Source of the DNA: Bufo bufo
Taxonomy: Eukaryota > Chordata > Amphibia > Anura > Bufonidae
Direction: 5' to 3'
DNA: 64,000 bases
NCBI RefSeq assembly: GCF_905171765.1
Contig: NC_053392.1
Coordinates: 403,483,399 to 403,547,398, forward strand
Shown here: piece by piece, positions 1 through 9,786 of the stretch
Layout: each line of letters begins with the position of its first letter
How positions within the stretch are numbered: the first letter of the stretch is position 1
The notes under the pieces: generated by a model
Told to the model about the DNA's origin: nothing
The model's database searches: none
The model's input: only the letters and a program-made list of their open reading frames with translations
Translations under genes and position numbers: made by a program

Positions 1-1560
1 AGCAATTATTACTGCCAGATTGATCTAGTCTGATGCATCAGGCACCGGTGTGTTTAAATCATGGCTGATCCACACCTGATTTATCTTTGGAAAGGTTAAT
101 CTCTCAATATTTCCTGTTAAAAGGCGAGTTCTCTTTGGGGTAACTATGCCCCATGCCGCACTAAACACCCGCTCTGATGCCACACACTACTGGATAGGCA
201 GAAAAGCTTACGCATTCCAAAATTGGCCACTTGCGGCAACAAATCAAGTTTGGCTGCCAGTAGTCCAGTGGATCTTGGATATGGGGTGGTGGGGTGGCAG
301 GGTGCAGTCCAAATATGCCACTAACTGCTGGTTCAGGTTCTGCTCCATGTCCCGCTGCTGCCGCTGGGTGGTTTATTCTGTAGGTGGGGGAAGAAAAGTG
401 CTCATTAGAGGCTCGACTTAAATTGCTGCTGATGAAGCTAGTACTGCTCCTGCCCCCCCTACCCCCTCTAACAGTCATGACAGTGGAGCGTCAGCACAGG
501 GGTCCCCTCGGTCAGATCTTTGTAAGGATGGGTGATGGTGCACATAGGTAGCGATCAACTGACTACAGAGGATGTCTACATAGGATATCCCTCTCAGCAG
601 GAGTAAAAAAGGACCCCCATTTTGGAACGGTAGCGACGGTCTAACATTCTAGAGAGCCAGTAGTTATCCCTCTGCCGAATAGTGATAATGCGTCTCTCAT
701 TACGCAAGCAACTCAGCATGCATTCGGGCATTTACACCTGCATGGTCTGCACATACTGCCATGGTCTGTCGCAGTCTTCTGCCTGGTCTTCCTCATCACC
801 CTCCAGCTCCTCATGCTCCTACTGTTCCTTTCCTGTAGATTAGGCAGATAAACCACCTATTTCTGTATACAATTCCTAGGTGTTAATGTCTTTCTCCTAC
901 TCCTCCTCTGCCAGTTCAGCCCCTATAGAGCTCAGGTGGCCATCTGCTCCAGGACATAAAGAAATGGAATTACGTCATTTATCCTGTAGTCCTGGTGACT
1001 GACAAATAAAGTGGCCTCCTCAAAGGGCCTGAGCAAAGGGCAGGTGTCATGCATGAGCTGCCGCTAGGTAACGTCGAAGTTACACAGGAGAGTATTCCTG
1101 TCCACCTGCATCATCCTGAAATTGTTCATAGCCATAGCCTTCCTCTGCTCATATAGTCGGTCCAACATGTGGATGGTGGAGTTCCAAGTTTGAAAATGTT
1201 GCAGATAAGGTGATGTCGGGAAGCACCATTCTGCATTTGCAGCTCAAGGAGGGTGTGCTTTGCAGTGTAAGAGTGGCATGCACAGTTTCTTTGACATTTT
1301 CAGCTTTTTTAGAGTAGTAGTGACGGCTTAGGACTGTCCTCCTTGGCTTGGCACAAGCCATCAGTTCTCTGAAATGGTCAGAGTCCACCACATGGAAAGG
1401 GAAGGATTGTAGTACCAGCAACTTGGCCAAGAATATGTTCAGCTTCTGCACAGTTTTCTTTTTGCAATCACCTCTGTGATAGATGGCTGCCAATGGTTGA
1501 CCTGTTGCTGCTACCAGACCCTTTCTTCTGCTGCTATTTCTGCTCATTTTTGTTATTCAC
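1..1560 (-). pseudogene. Decayed hAT-superfamily transposase (old copy, partial)
   Basis: On the minus strand, near 120-190, a frame reads SERVFSAAWG followed by KRTRL and LTF, which is the hAT C-terminal dimerisation block carrying the likely catalytic Glu. Near 1340-1400 another frame reads DSDHFRELMA and SRHYYSKK, matching the block just before the first catalytic Asp in the better copies at 9787-13164 and 60542-64000. Between them the frame is broken many times. The order is correct for one minus-strand gene. The BED finger is not recognisable and the window edge cuts the 3' end. It is clearly more diverged than the four hAT copies A-D and looks like a relative of the remnant at 28122-37680. 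Confidence 0.7.
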
Positions 1561-2064
1561 CCCACTATGAGCATCAAGGTCTAATGGAATTTCTTATCTA
1601 TCAGACAAGGTGGGCACCACAATAAAAGTGATATGACACAGCTTATTCAAACCAATTTGAGAATAAAGGAGTAATGGAATTGCTTATCTATTAAACAAGG
1701 TGGGCACCACTGGCATACCACCCATAGAGGCAGAATATGCAGTTGCTATAGGGCCCGTGAGTGGAAGGGGCCAGGCTAGGCTGAATGGCTCCGCCCCTTT
1801 TCGACCTGAGTAAACTGCTCCCTTCTTCCTTGCCTCTACGGTGGCCTGCCAAATGGTTTAGTCTGATTTACTCTGTGAGAGAGTACGGCCCAGGCAGGGT
1901 TAGCAACACTTTACTGCTCTGACCGCCTGAATGGGACCTGCAGAGCCCAATGAGAAAGGTATCTCCAGCATCCCACATTCCACAGACACAGCAGACAGTC
2001 CGCATATCTGCTGCATGGTGAAAGGGAGGGGGACATGGTGAGTTCACACTTGGTCATTAGTGTG

Positions 2065-2072
<8 letters not shown>
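1561..2072. other. No gene; direct-repeat leader of old hAT copy, then unassigned
   Basis: A motif containing AATGGAATT, CTTATCTAT and AAGGTGGGCACCAC occurs twice, near 1580-1620 and 1671-1710, so two direct repeats of about 95 bp lie upstream of the decayed hAT gene. A third related copy is at 27650-27700, next to another old hAT remnant. This suggests that the old lineage also had a repeated leader. From 1720 to 2072 I see no coding signal. Confidence 0.45.

Positions 2073-2110
<38 letters not shown>
2073..2110. repeat. (TA)n microsatellite
   Basis: A run of TA dinucleotides sits immediately left of the Tc1-like element, whose target is TA. A second TA run lies on the other side at about 3180-3208. 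Confidence 0.9.
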
Positions 2111-2112
<2 letters not shown>

Positions 2113-3162
2113 CACTCACCTAAAGAATTATTAGGAACACCTGTTCTATTTCTCATTAATGCAATTATCTAGTCAACCAATCACATGGCAGTTGCTTCAA
2201 TGCATTTAGGGGGGTGGTCCTGGTCAAGACAATCTCCTGAACTCCAAACTGAATGTCAGAATGGGAAAGAAAGGTGATTTAAGCAATTTTGAGCGTGGCA
2301 TGGTTGTTGGTGCCAGACGGGCCGGTCTGAGTATTTCACAATCTGCTCAGTTACTGGGATTTTCACGCACAACCATTTCTAGGGTTTACAAAGAATGGTG
2401 TGAAAAGGGAAAAACATCCAGTATGCGGCAGTCCTGTGGGCAAAAATGCCTTGTGGATGCTAGAGGTCAGAGGAGGATGGGCCGACTGATTCAAGCTGAT
2501 AGAAGAGCAACGTTGACTAAAATAACCACTCGTTACAACCGAGGTATGCAGCAAAGCATTTGTGAAGCCACAACAAGCACAACCTTGAGGCGGATGGGCT
2601 ACAACAGCAGAAGACCCCACCGGGTACCACTCATCTCCACTACAAATAGGAAAAAGTGGCTACAATTTGCACGAGCTCACCAAAATTGGACTGTTGAAGA
2701 CTGGAAAAATGTTGCCTGGTCTGATGAGTGTCGATTTCTGTTGAGACATTCAAATGGTAGAGTCCGAATTTGGTGTAAACAGAATGAGAACATGTATCCA
2801 TTCTCTGATGGCTACTTCCAGCAGGATAATGCACCATGTCACAAAGCTCGAATCATTTCAAATTGGTTTCTTGAACATGACAATGAGCTCACTGTACTAA
2901 AATGGCCCCAACAGTCACCAGATTTCAACCCAATAGAGCATCTTTGGGATGTGGTGGAACGGGAGCTTCGTGCCCTGGATGTGCATCCCTCAAATCTCCA
3001 TCAACTGCAAGATGCTATCCTATCAATATGGGCCAACATTTCTAAAGAATGCTATCAGCACCTTGTTGAATCAATGCCACATAGAATTAAGGCAGTTCTG
3101 AAGGCAAAAGGGGGTCCAACACCGTATTAGTATGGTGTTCCTAATAATTCTTTAGGTGAGTG
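2113..3162 (+). mobile_element. Tc1/mariner element (1,050 bp) with TA target duplication
   Basis: The inverted termini CACTCACCTAAAGAATTATT (left) and its complement AATAATTCTTTAGGTGAGTG (right, ending at 3162) are perfect over 20 bases. TA flanks both ends (2111-2112 and 3163-3164). One transposase frame fills most of the interior. Termini of this type are common among fish and frog Tc1-like elements. The perfect ends suggest a young insertion, although the transposase carries an internal deletion. Confidence 0.92.
2261..3130 (+). CDS. Tc1-like transposase, 289 aa, probable internal in-frame deletion
   Basis: DD34E-type cut-and-paste transposase. The N-terminus (residues 1-110) has paired helix-turn-helix character (LGFSRTTISRV). 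Candidate catalytic residues are D155 (AWSDE), D189 (QQDNAPCH) and E226 (FNPIEHLW). First and second Asp are only 34 residues apart, whereas the 348-residue relative at 49516-50562 has 96 residues between them. About 50-60 residues therefore appear to be missing between residues 178 and 181 without loss of frame, and this includes the glycine-rich stretch between the two Asp. The frame ends in KAKGGPTPY, a typical Tc1 C-terminus. The start is the first ATG after the 5' UTR. The protein is likely inactive but could still bind DNA. Confidence 0.85.
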   Translation: MGKKGDLSNFERGMVVGARRAGLSISQSAQLLGFSRTTISRVYKEWCEKGKTSSMRQSCGQKCLVDARGQRRMGRLIQADRRATLTKITTRYNRGMQQSICEATTSTTLRRMGYNSRRPHRVPLISTTNRKKWLQFARAHQNWTVEDWKNVAWSDECRFLLRHSNGRVRIWCKQNENMYPFSDGYFQQDNAPCHKARIISNWFLEHDNELTVLKWPQQSPDFNPIEHLWDVVERELRALDVHPSNLHQLQDAILSIWANISKECYQHLVESMPHRIKAVLKAKGGPTPY

Positions 3163-3164
3163 TA

Positions 3165-3171
3165 TATACTG

Positions 3172-3207
<36 letters not shown>
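3165..3207. repeat. (GTAT)/(TA)n microsatellite
   Basis: A simple TA-rich run separates the Tc1-like element from the outer end of the gypsy LTR. Confidence 0.85.
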
Positions 3208-3211
<4 letters not shown>

Positions 3212-3380
3212 GGGTTTAGCTCTGGTACACAGGATTAGCGGATTCAGTATAGAGGCAACAACAAGTTCTTTGGATCAAACCTTGCGGTGTTGGTGGTAAT
3301 TCACACCATGGAGCAATTCTGCCTCAAAGAGTCCTTGACCATAGCAGCACCAACCTGTTTCACGCCATACAGGTAGCAAG
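3208..3380 (-). repeat. Gypsy left (3') LTR, outer part
   Basis: Aligns by eye with 19719-19970 (shared AGAGGCAACAACA, CTTTGGATCAAAC and GAGTCCTTGACCATAGCAG). It lacks about 85 bp that the right LTR has after the TTTGGATCAAAC motif. It is interrupted at 3380/3381 by hAT element A and resumes at 16140. Confidence 0.88.
3373..3380. repeat. hAT element A target-site duplication, left copy (GTAGCAAG)
   Basis: The same eight bases recur at 16132-16139 directly after the right end of element A. The right LTR, which element A did not hit, carries them once (about 19962-19969) in the sequence AGGTAGCAAGCCTTC. This empty-site comparison fixes both element boundaries. Confidence 0.96.
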
Positions 3381-3690
3381 TAGAGTTGAGCGAACACCTG
3401 GATGTTCGGGTTCGACGAGTTCGGCCGAACTTTCGAAAAATGTTCGGGTTCGGGATCCGAACTCGACCCGAACTTCATCCCGAACCCGAACCCCATAGAA
3501 GTCAATGGGGACCCGAACTTTTGGGCACTAAAAAGGCTGTAAAACACACCCGGAAAGGGCTAGAGGGCTGCAAAAGGCAGCAAAATGTAGTTAAATCCCC
3601 TGCAAACAAATGTAGATAGGGAAATGATGAGTTAACATAAAATAAATAAAAATTAAACAGTATTAATTGGAGTGAGGTCCCATAGCACAG
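3381..3690. promoter_or_regulatory. hAT A 3' terminal region with iterated GTTCGGGTTCGG motifs
   Basis: Several copies of GTTCGGGTTCG or its complement CCCGAACCCGAAC lie within about 130 bp of the terminus. A segment close to AGTCAATGGGGACCCGAA follows near 3500-3520. The same arrangement is seen at 31214-31330 (element B) and 56860-56992 (element C). Such subterminal repeats are the usual hAT transposase binding sites; that role here is inference. Confidence 0.65.
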
Positions 3691-4288
3691 AATCAGGCTT
3701 CAAGTCACCCACCAATGGAGAAGGTCACTTACTATTATTTTGACCACAGCACCCAGACAAAGGAGAGAGGTCCCACAGCAGAGAACCAGGCATCATATCA
3801 CCCACCACAGGAGTAGGCCACCATTTAGTTACTTTGACCCCTACACCCAGACGGAGGAGAGAGGTTACACAGCAGAGAATCAGGCATTTAGATCACCCAC
3901 CACAGGAGTAGGCCACCATTGAATCAGACCCCGGCAACCATGTCAGATGGCACAAGCATAAGCTTTATATCAATCAGCACAGGAGAAGGCGACTTTGACA
4001 GACTTTGACCCCTACACCCGGACGGAGGAGAGAGGTTTCAAAGCAGAGAATCAGGCATTTAGATCACCCACCACAGGAGTAGGCCCCAATTTAATGGGAC
4101 CCCGGCAACCATGTCAGATGGCACAACCATCAGCTTCATATCAATCAGCACAGGAGAAGGCGACTTTGAAAGACTTTGACCCCTACACCCAGACGGAGGA
4201 GAGAGGTTTCACAGCAGAGAATCAGGCATTTAGATCACCCACCACAGGAGTAGGCCCCCATTGAATCAGACCCTGGCAACCATGTCAG

Positions 4289-7200
4289 ATGGCACAACTA
4301 TCAGCTTTATATCAATCAGCACAGGAGAAGGCGACTTTGAAAGACTTTGACCCCTACACCCAGATGGAGGAGAGAGGTTTCACAGCAGAGAATCAGGCAT
4401 CATATCAACCACCACAGGAGAAGCCACCATTTAGTTACTTTGACCCCTGCACCCAGGAAGAGGAGAGAGGCACCACAGCACATATTCTGGCATCATATCA
4501 GCCACCACAGGAGAAGCCACCATTGAGTTACTTTGACCCCCGCACCCAGGAAGAGGAGAGAGGCACCACAGCACATATTCTGGCATCATATCAGCCACCA
4601 CAGGAGAAGCCACCATTGAGTTACTTTGACCCCCGCACCCAGGAAGAGGAGAGAGGCACCACAGCACATATTCTGGCATCATATCAGCCACCACAGGAGA
4701 AGCCACCATTGAGTTACTTTGACCCCTGCACCCAGGAAGAGGAGAGAGGCCCCACAGCACATATTCTGGCATCATATCAGCCACCACAGGAGAAGCCACC
4801 ATTTAGTTACTTTGACCCCTTCACCCAAACAGAGGAGAGAGGTTCCACATCAGAGAATCAGGCATCATATCAACCACCACAGGAGTAGGCCACAATTTAA
4901 TGGGACCCCGGCAACCATGTCAGATGGCACAACCATCAGCTTCATATCAATCAGCACAGGAGAAGGCGACTTTGAAAGACTTTGACCCCTACACCCAGAC
5001 GGAGGAGAGAGGTTTCACAGCAGAGAATCAGGCATTTAGATCACCCACCACAGGAGTAGGCCCCCATTGAATCAGACCCTGGCAACCATGTCAGATGGCA
5101 CAACCATCAGCTTTATATCAATCAGCACAGGAGAAGGCGACTTTGAAAGACTTTGACCCCTACACCCAGATGGAGGAGAGAGGTTTCACAGCAGAGAATC
5201 AGGCATCATATCAACCACCACAGGAGAAGCCACCATTTAGTTACTTTGACCCCTGCACCCAGGAAGAGGAGAGAGGCACCACAGCACATATTCTGGCATC
5301 ATATCAGCCACCACAGGAGAAGCCACCATTGAGTTACTTTGACCCCCGCACCCAGGAAGAGGAGAGAGGCACCACAGCACATATTCTGGCATCATATCAG
5401 CCACCACAGGAGAAGCCACCATTGAGTTACTTTGACCCCCGCACCCAGAAAGAGGAGAGAGGCACCACAGCACATATTCTGGCATCATATCAGCCACCAC
5501 AGGAGAAGCCACCATTGAGTTACTTTGACCCCTGCACCCAGGAAGAGGAGAGAGGCCCCACAGCACATATTCTGGCATCATATCAGCCACCACAGGAGAA
5601 GCCACCATTTAGTTACTTTGACCCCTTCACCCAAACAGAGGAGAGAGGTTCCACATCAGAGAATCAGGCATCATATCAACCACCACAGGAGTAGGCCACA
5701 ATTTAATGGGACCCCGGCAACCATGTCAGATGGCACAACCATCAGCTTCATATCAATCAGCACAGGAGAAGGCGACTTTGAAAGACTTTGACCCCTACAC
5801 CCAGACGGAGGAGAGAGGTTTCACAGCAGAGAATCAGGCATTTAGATCACCCACCACAGGAGTAGGCCCCCATTGAATCAGACCCTGGCAACCATGTCAG
5901 ATGGCACAACCATCAGCTTTATATCAATCAGCACAGGAGAAGGCGACTTTGAAAGACTTTGACCCCTACACCCAGATGGAGGAGAGAGGTTTCACAGCAG
6001 AGAATCAGGCATCATATCAACCACCACAGGAGAAGCCACCATTTAGTTACTTTGACCCCTGCACCCAGGAAGAGGAGAGAGGCACCACAGCACATATTCT
6101 GGCATCATATCAGCCACCACAGGAGAAGCCACCATTGAGTTACTTTGACCCCCGCACCCAGGAAGAGGAGAGAGGCACCACAGCACATATTCTGGCATCA
6201 TATCAGCCACCACAGGAGAAGCCACCATTGAGTTACTTTGACCCCCGCACCCAGGAAGAGGAGAGAGGCACCACAGCACATATTCTGGCATCATATCAGC
6301 CACCACAGGAGAAGCCACCATTGAGTTACTTTGACCCCTGCACCCAGGAAGAGGAGAGAGGCCCTACAGCACATATTCTGGCATCATATCAGCCACCACA
6401 GGAGAAGCCACCATTTAGTTACTTTGACCCCTTCACCCAAACAGAGGAGAGAGGTTCCACATCAGAGAATCAGGCATCATATCAACCACCACAGGAGTAG
6501 GCCACAATTTAATGGGACCCCGGCAACCATGTCAGATGGCACAACCATCAGCTTCATATCAATCAGCACAGGAGAAGGCGACTTTGAAAGACTTTGACCC
6601 CTACACCCAGACGGAGGAGAGAGGTTTCACAGCAGAGAATCAGGCATTTAGATCACCCACCACAGGAGTAGGCCCCCATTGAATCAGACCCTGGCAACCA
6701 TGTCAGATGGCACAACCATCAGCTTTATATCAATCAGCACAGGAGAAGGCGACTTTGACAGACTTTGACCCCTACACCCAGATGGAGGAGAGAGGTTTCA
6801 CAGCAGAGAATCAGGCATCATATCAACCACCACAGGAGAAGCCACCATTTAGTTACTTTGACCCCTGCACCCAGGAAGAGGAGAGAGGCACCACAGCACA
6901 TATTCTGGCATCATATCAGCCACCACAGGAGAAGCCACCATTGAGTTACTTTGACCCCCGCACCCAGGAAGAGGAGAGAGGCACCACAGCACATATTCTG
7001 GCATCATATCAGCCACCACAGGAGAAGCCACCATTGAGTTACTTTGACCCCCGCACCCAGAAAGAGGAGAGAGGCACCACAGCACATATTCTGGCATCAT
7101 ATCAGCCACCACAGGAGAAGCCACCATTGAGTTACTTTGACCCCTGCACCCAGGAAGAGGAGAGAGGCCCCACAGCACATATTCTGGCATCATATCAGCC

Positions 7201-8318
7201 ACCACAGGAGAAGCCACCATTTAGTTACTTTGACCCCTTCACCCAAACAGAGGAGAGAGGTTCCACATCAGAGAATCAGGCATCATATCAACCACCACAG
7301 GAGTAGGCCACAATTTAATGGGACCCCGGCAACCATGTCAGATGGCACAACCATCAGCTTCATATCAATCAGCACAGGAGAAGGCGACTTTGAAAGACTT
7401 TGACCCCTACACCCAGACGGAGGAGAGAGGTTTCACAGCAGAGAATCAGGCATTTAGATCACCCACCACAGGAGTAGGCCCCCATTGAATCAGACCCTGG
7501 CAACCATGTCAGATGGCACAACCATCAACTTTATATCAATCAGCACAGGAGAAGGCGACTTTGAAAGACTTTGACCCCTACACCCAGATGGAGGAGAGAG
7601 GTTTCACAGCAGAGAATCAGGCATCATATCAACCACCACAGGAGAAGCCACCATTTAGTTACTTTGACCCCTGCACCCAGGAAGAGGAGAGAGGCACCAC
7701 AGCACATATTCTGGCATCATATCAGCCACCACAGGAGAAGCCACCATTGAGTTACTTTGACCCCCGCACCCAGGAAGAGGAGAGAGGCACCACAGCACAT
7801 ATTCTGGCATCATATCAGCCACCACAGGAGAAGCCACCATTGAGTTACTTTGACCCCCGCACCCAGGAAGAGGAGAGAGGCACCACAGCACATATTCTGG
7901 CATCATATCAGCCACCACAGGAGAAGCCACCATTGAGTTACTTTGACCCCTGCACCCAGGAAGAGGAGAGAGGCCCCACAGCACATATTCTGGCATCATA
8001 TCAGCCACCACAGGAGAAGCCACCATTTAGTTACTTTGACCCCTTCACCCAAACAGAGGAGAGAGGTTCCACATCAGAGAATCAGGCATCATATCAACCA
8101 CCACAGGAGTAGGCCACAATTTAATGGGACCCCGGCAACCATGTCAGATGGCACAACCATCAGCTTCATATCAATCAGCACAGGAGAAGGCGACTTTGAA
8201 AGACTTTGACCCCTACACCCAGACGGAGGAGAGAGGTTTCACAGCAGAGAATCAGGCATTTAGATCACCCACCACAGGAGTAGGCCCCCATTGAATCAGA
8301 CCCTGGCAACCATGTCAG
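4289..8318 (+). repeat. Five complete 806-bp higher-order units
   Basis: Units start at 4289, 5095, 5901, 6707 and 7513; a sixth, extended unit starts at 8319. A G-to-A change giving CAGAAAGAGG occurs at 5449 and 7061, exactly 1,612 bp apart, in units 2 and 4 only. Units 1, 3, 5 and 6 have CAGGAAGAGG. This points to a past two-unit duplication. Private changes such as ATCAACTTTA at 7523 in unit 5 mark individual units. Confidence 0.9.
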
Positions 8319-9215
8319 ATGGCACAACCATCAGCTTTATATCAATCAGCACAGGAGAAGGCGACTTTGAAAGACTTTGACCCCTACACCCAGATGGAGG
8401 AGAGAGGTTTCACAGCAGAGAATCAGGCATCATATCAACCACCACAGGAGAAGCCACCATTTAGTTACTTTGACCCCTGCACCCAGGAAGAGGAGAGAGG
8501 CACCACAGCACATATTCTGGCATCATATCAGCCACCACAGGAGAAGCCACCATTGAGTTACTTTGACCCCCGCACCCAGGAAGAGGAGAGAGGCACCACA
8601 GCACATATTCTGGCATCATATCAGCCACCACAGGAGAAGCCACCATTGAGTTACTTTGACCCCCGCACCCAGGAAGAGGAGAGAGGCACCACAGCACATA
8701 TTCTGGCATCATATCAGCCACCACAGGAGAAGCCACCATTGAGTTACTTTGACCCCTGCACCCAGGAAGAGGAGAGAGGCCCCACAGCACATATTCTGGC
8801 ATCATATCAGCCACCACAGGAGAAGCCACCATTGAGTTACTTTGACCCCTGCACACAGGAAGAGGAGAGAGCCACCACAGCACATATTCTGGCATCATAT
8901 CAGCCACCACAGGAGAAGCCACCATTGAGTTACTTTGACCCCTGCACCCAGGAAGAGGAGAGAGGCCCCACAGCACATATTCTGGCATCATATCAGCCAC
9001 CACAGGAGAAGCCACCATTGAGTTACTTTGACCCCCGCACCCAGGAAGAGGAGAGAGGCACCACAGCACATATTCAGGCATCATATCACACACCACAGGA
9101 GAAGGCCTCTTTCAGTGATTTAGGCCTTTGGACCCAGACAGGAGAGAGGCACCACAGCACATATTCTGGCATCATATCAGCCACCACAGGAGAAGCCACC
9201 ATTGAGTTACTTTGA
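8319..9215 (+). other. Longest open frame in the satellite (298 codons); probably not a gene
   Basis: The frame encodes repeats of a 31-residue unit with the landmarks SYQPPQEKPP, SYFDP and TQEEERG. It stays open only because the monomer is 31 codons long. The other 806-bp units give 199-codon versions that end at a TAG. No promoter, splice site or terminator is evident, and the opposite strand is equally open (211 codons, 8461-9096). It runs convergent to the transposase gene. I regard it as a by-product of repeat length, while noting that a repetitive Pro/Gln/Glu-rich peptide cannot be excluded without RNA or peptide data. Confidence 0.35.
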
Positions 9216-9786
9216 CCCCTGCACCCAGAAAGAGGAGAAAGGCCCCACAGCACATATTCTGGCATCATATCAGCCACCACAGGAGAAGCCACCATTTAGT
9301 TACTTTGACCCCTGCACCCAGGAAGAGGAGAGAGGCACCACAGCACATATTCTGGCATCATATCAGCCACCACAGGAGTAGGCCACAATTTAGTTTATTT
9401 GACCCCTGCACCCAGGAAGAGGAGAGAGGCCCCACAGCACATATTCTGGCATCATATCACACACCACAGGAGAAGGCCTCTTTCAGTGATTTAGGCCTTT
9501 GGACCCAGACAGAGGAGAGAGGTCAGAGATTAGCTTCATATCCCCCAGCACAGCAGAAGACCGCTTTATTTGACTTAGGCCTCAGCACCCAGACAGAAGA
9601 CAGAGGTAGCATGGCAGAGGTTATGGCTTCATGTCACCCGTTAGTTTAACCGGCCACTTTCATCTGGTTAGGCCCCGGCGCCCAGACAGAGAAGAGTTTC
9701 ATTCAACTGTGGGTTTCATAAAATTTGTATCAAATAAAGAAGTGGCCCGTAGCACAACAAGACATGTTTTAGGCAGTTAATAAGGA

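Larger units (their letters stand above)
3690..9712 (+). repeat. Satellite array inside hAT A: 93-bp monomers in 806-bp higher-order units
   Basis: A 93-bp monomer (31 codons) repeats throughout, with landmarks CCACCACAGGAGAAGCCACC, TACTTTGACCCC and GAGGAGAGAGGC. Groups of monomers form an 806-bp unit. Equivalent points fall at 4289, 5095, 5901, 6707, 7513 and 8319, always 806 apart. The units differ at only a few bases. The edges (3690-4290 and 9400-9712) hold diverged monomers, the usual pattern of unequal exchange homogenising the centre. Because 93 is a multiple of three, long frames stay open on both strands; because 806 is not, each unit ends in a TAG after CCACAGGAG. Confidence 0.95.

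Noticed and set aside
146..478. Overlapping 91- and 105-codon frames near the start
   Set aside because: They lie across the decayed hAT C-terminus, whose similarity is in another frame.
4431..9295. Long minus-strand open frames across the 93-bp repeats (92-211 codons)
   Set aside because: They repeat a 31-residue unit on the opposite strand of the satellite and exist only because the monomer is a multiple of three with no stop in that frame.
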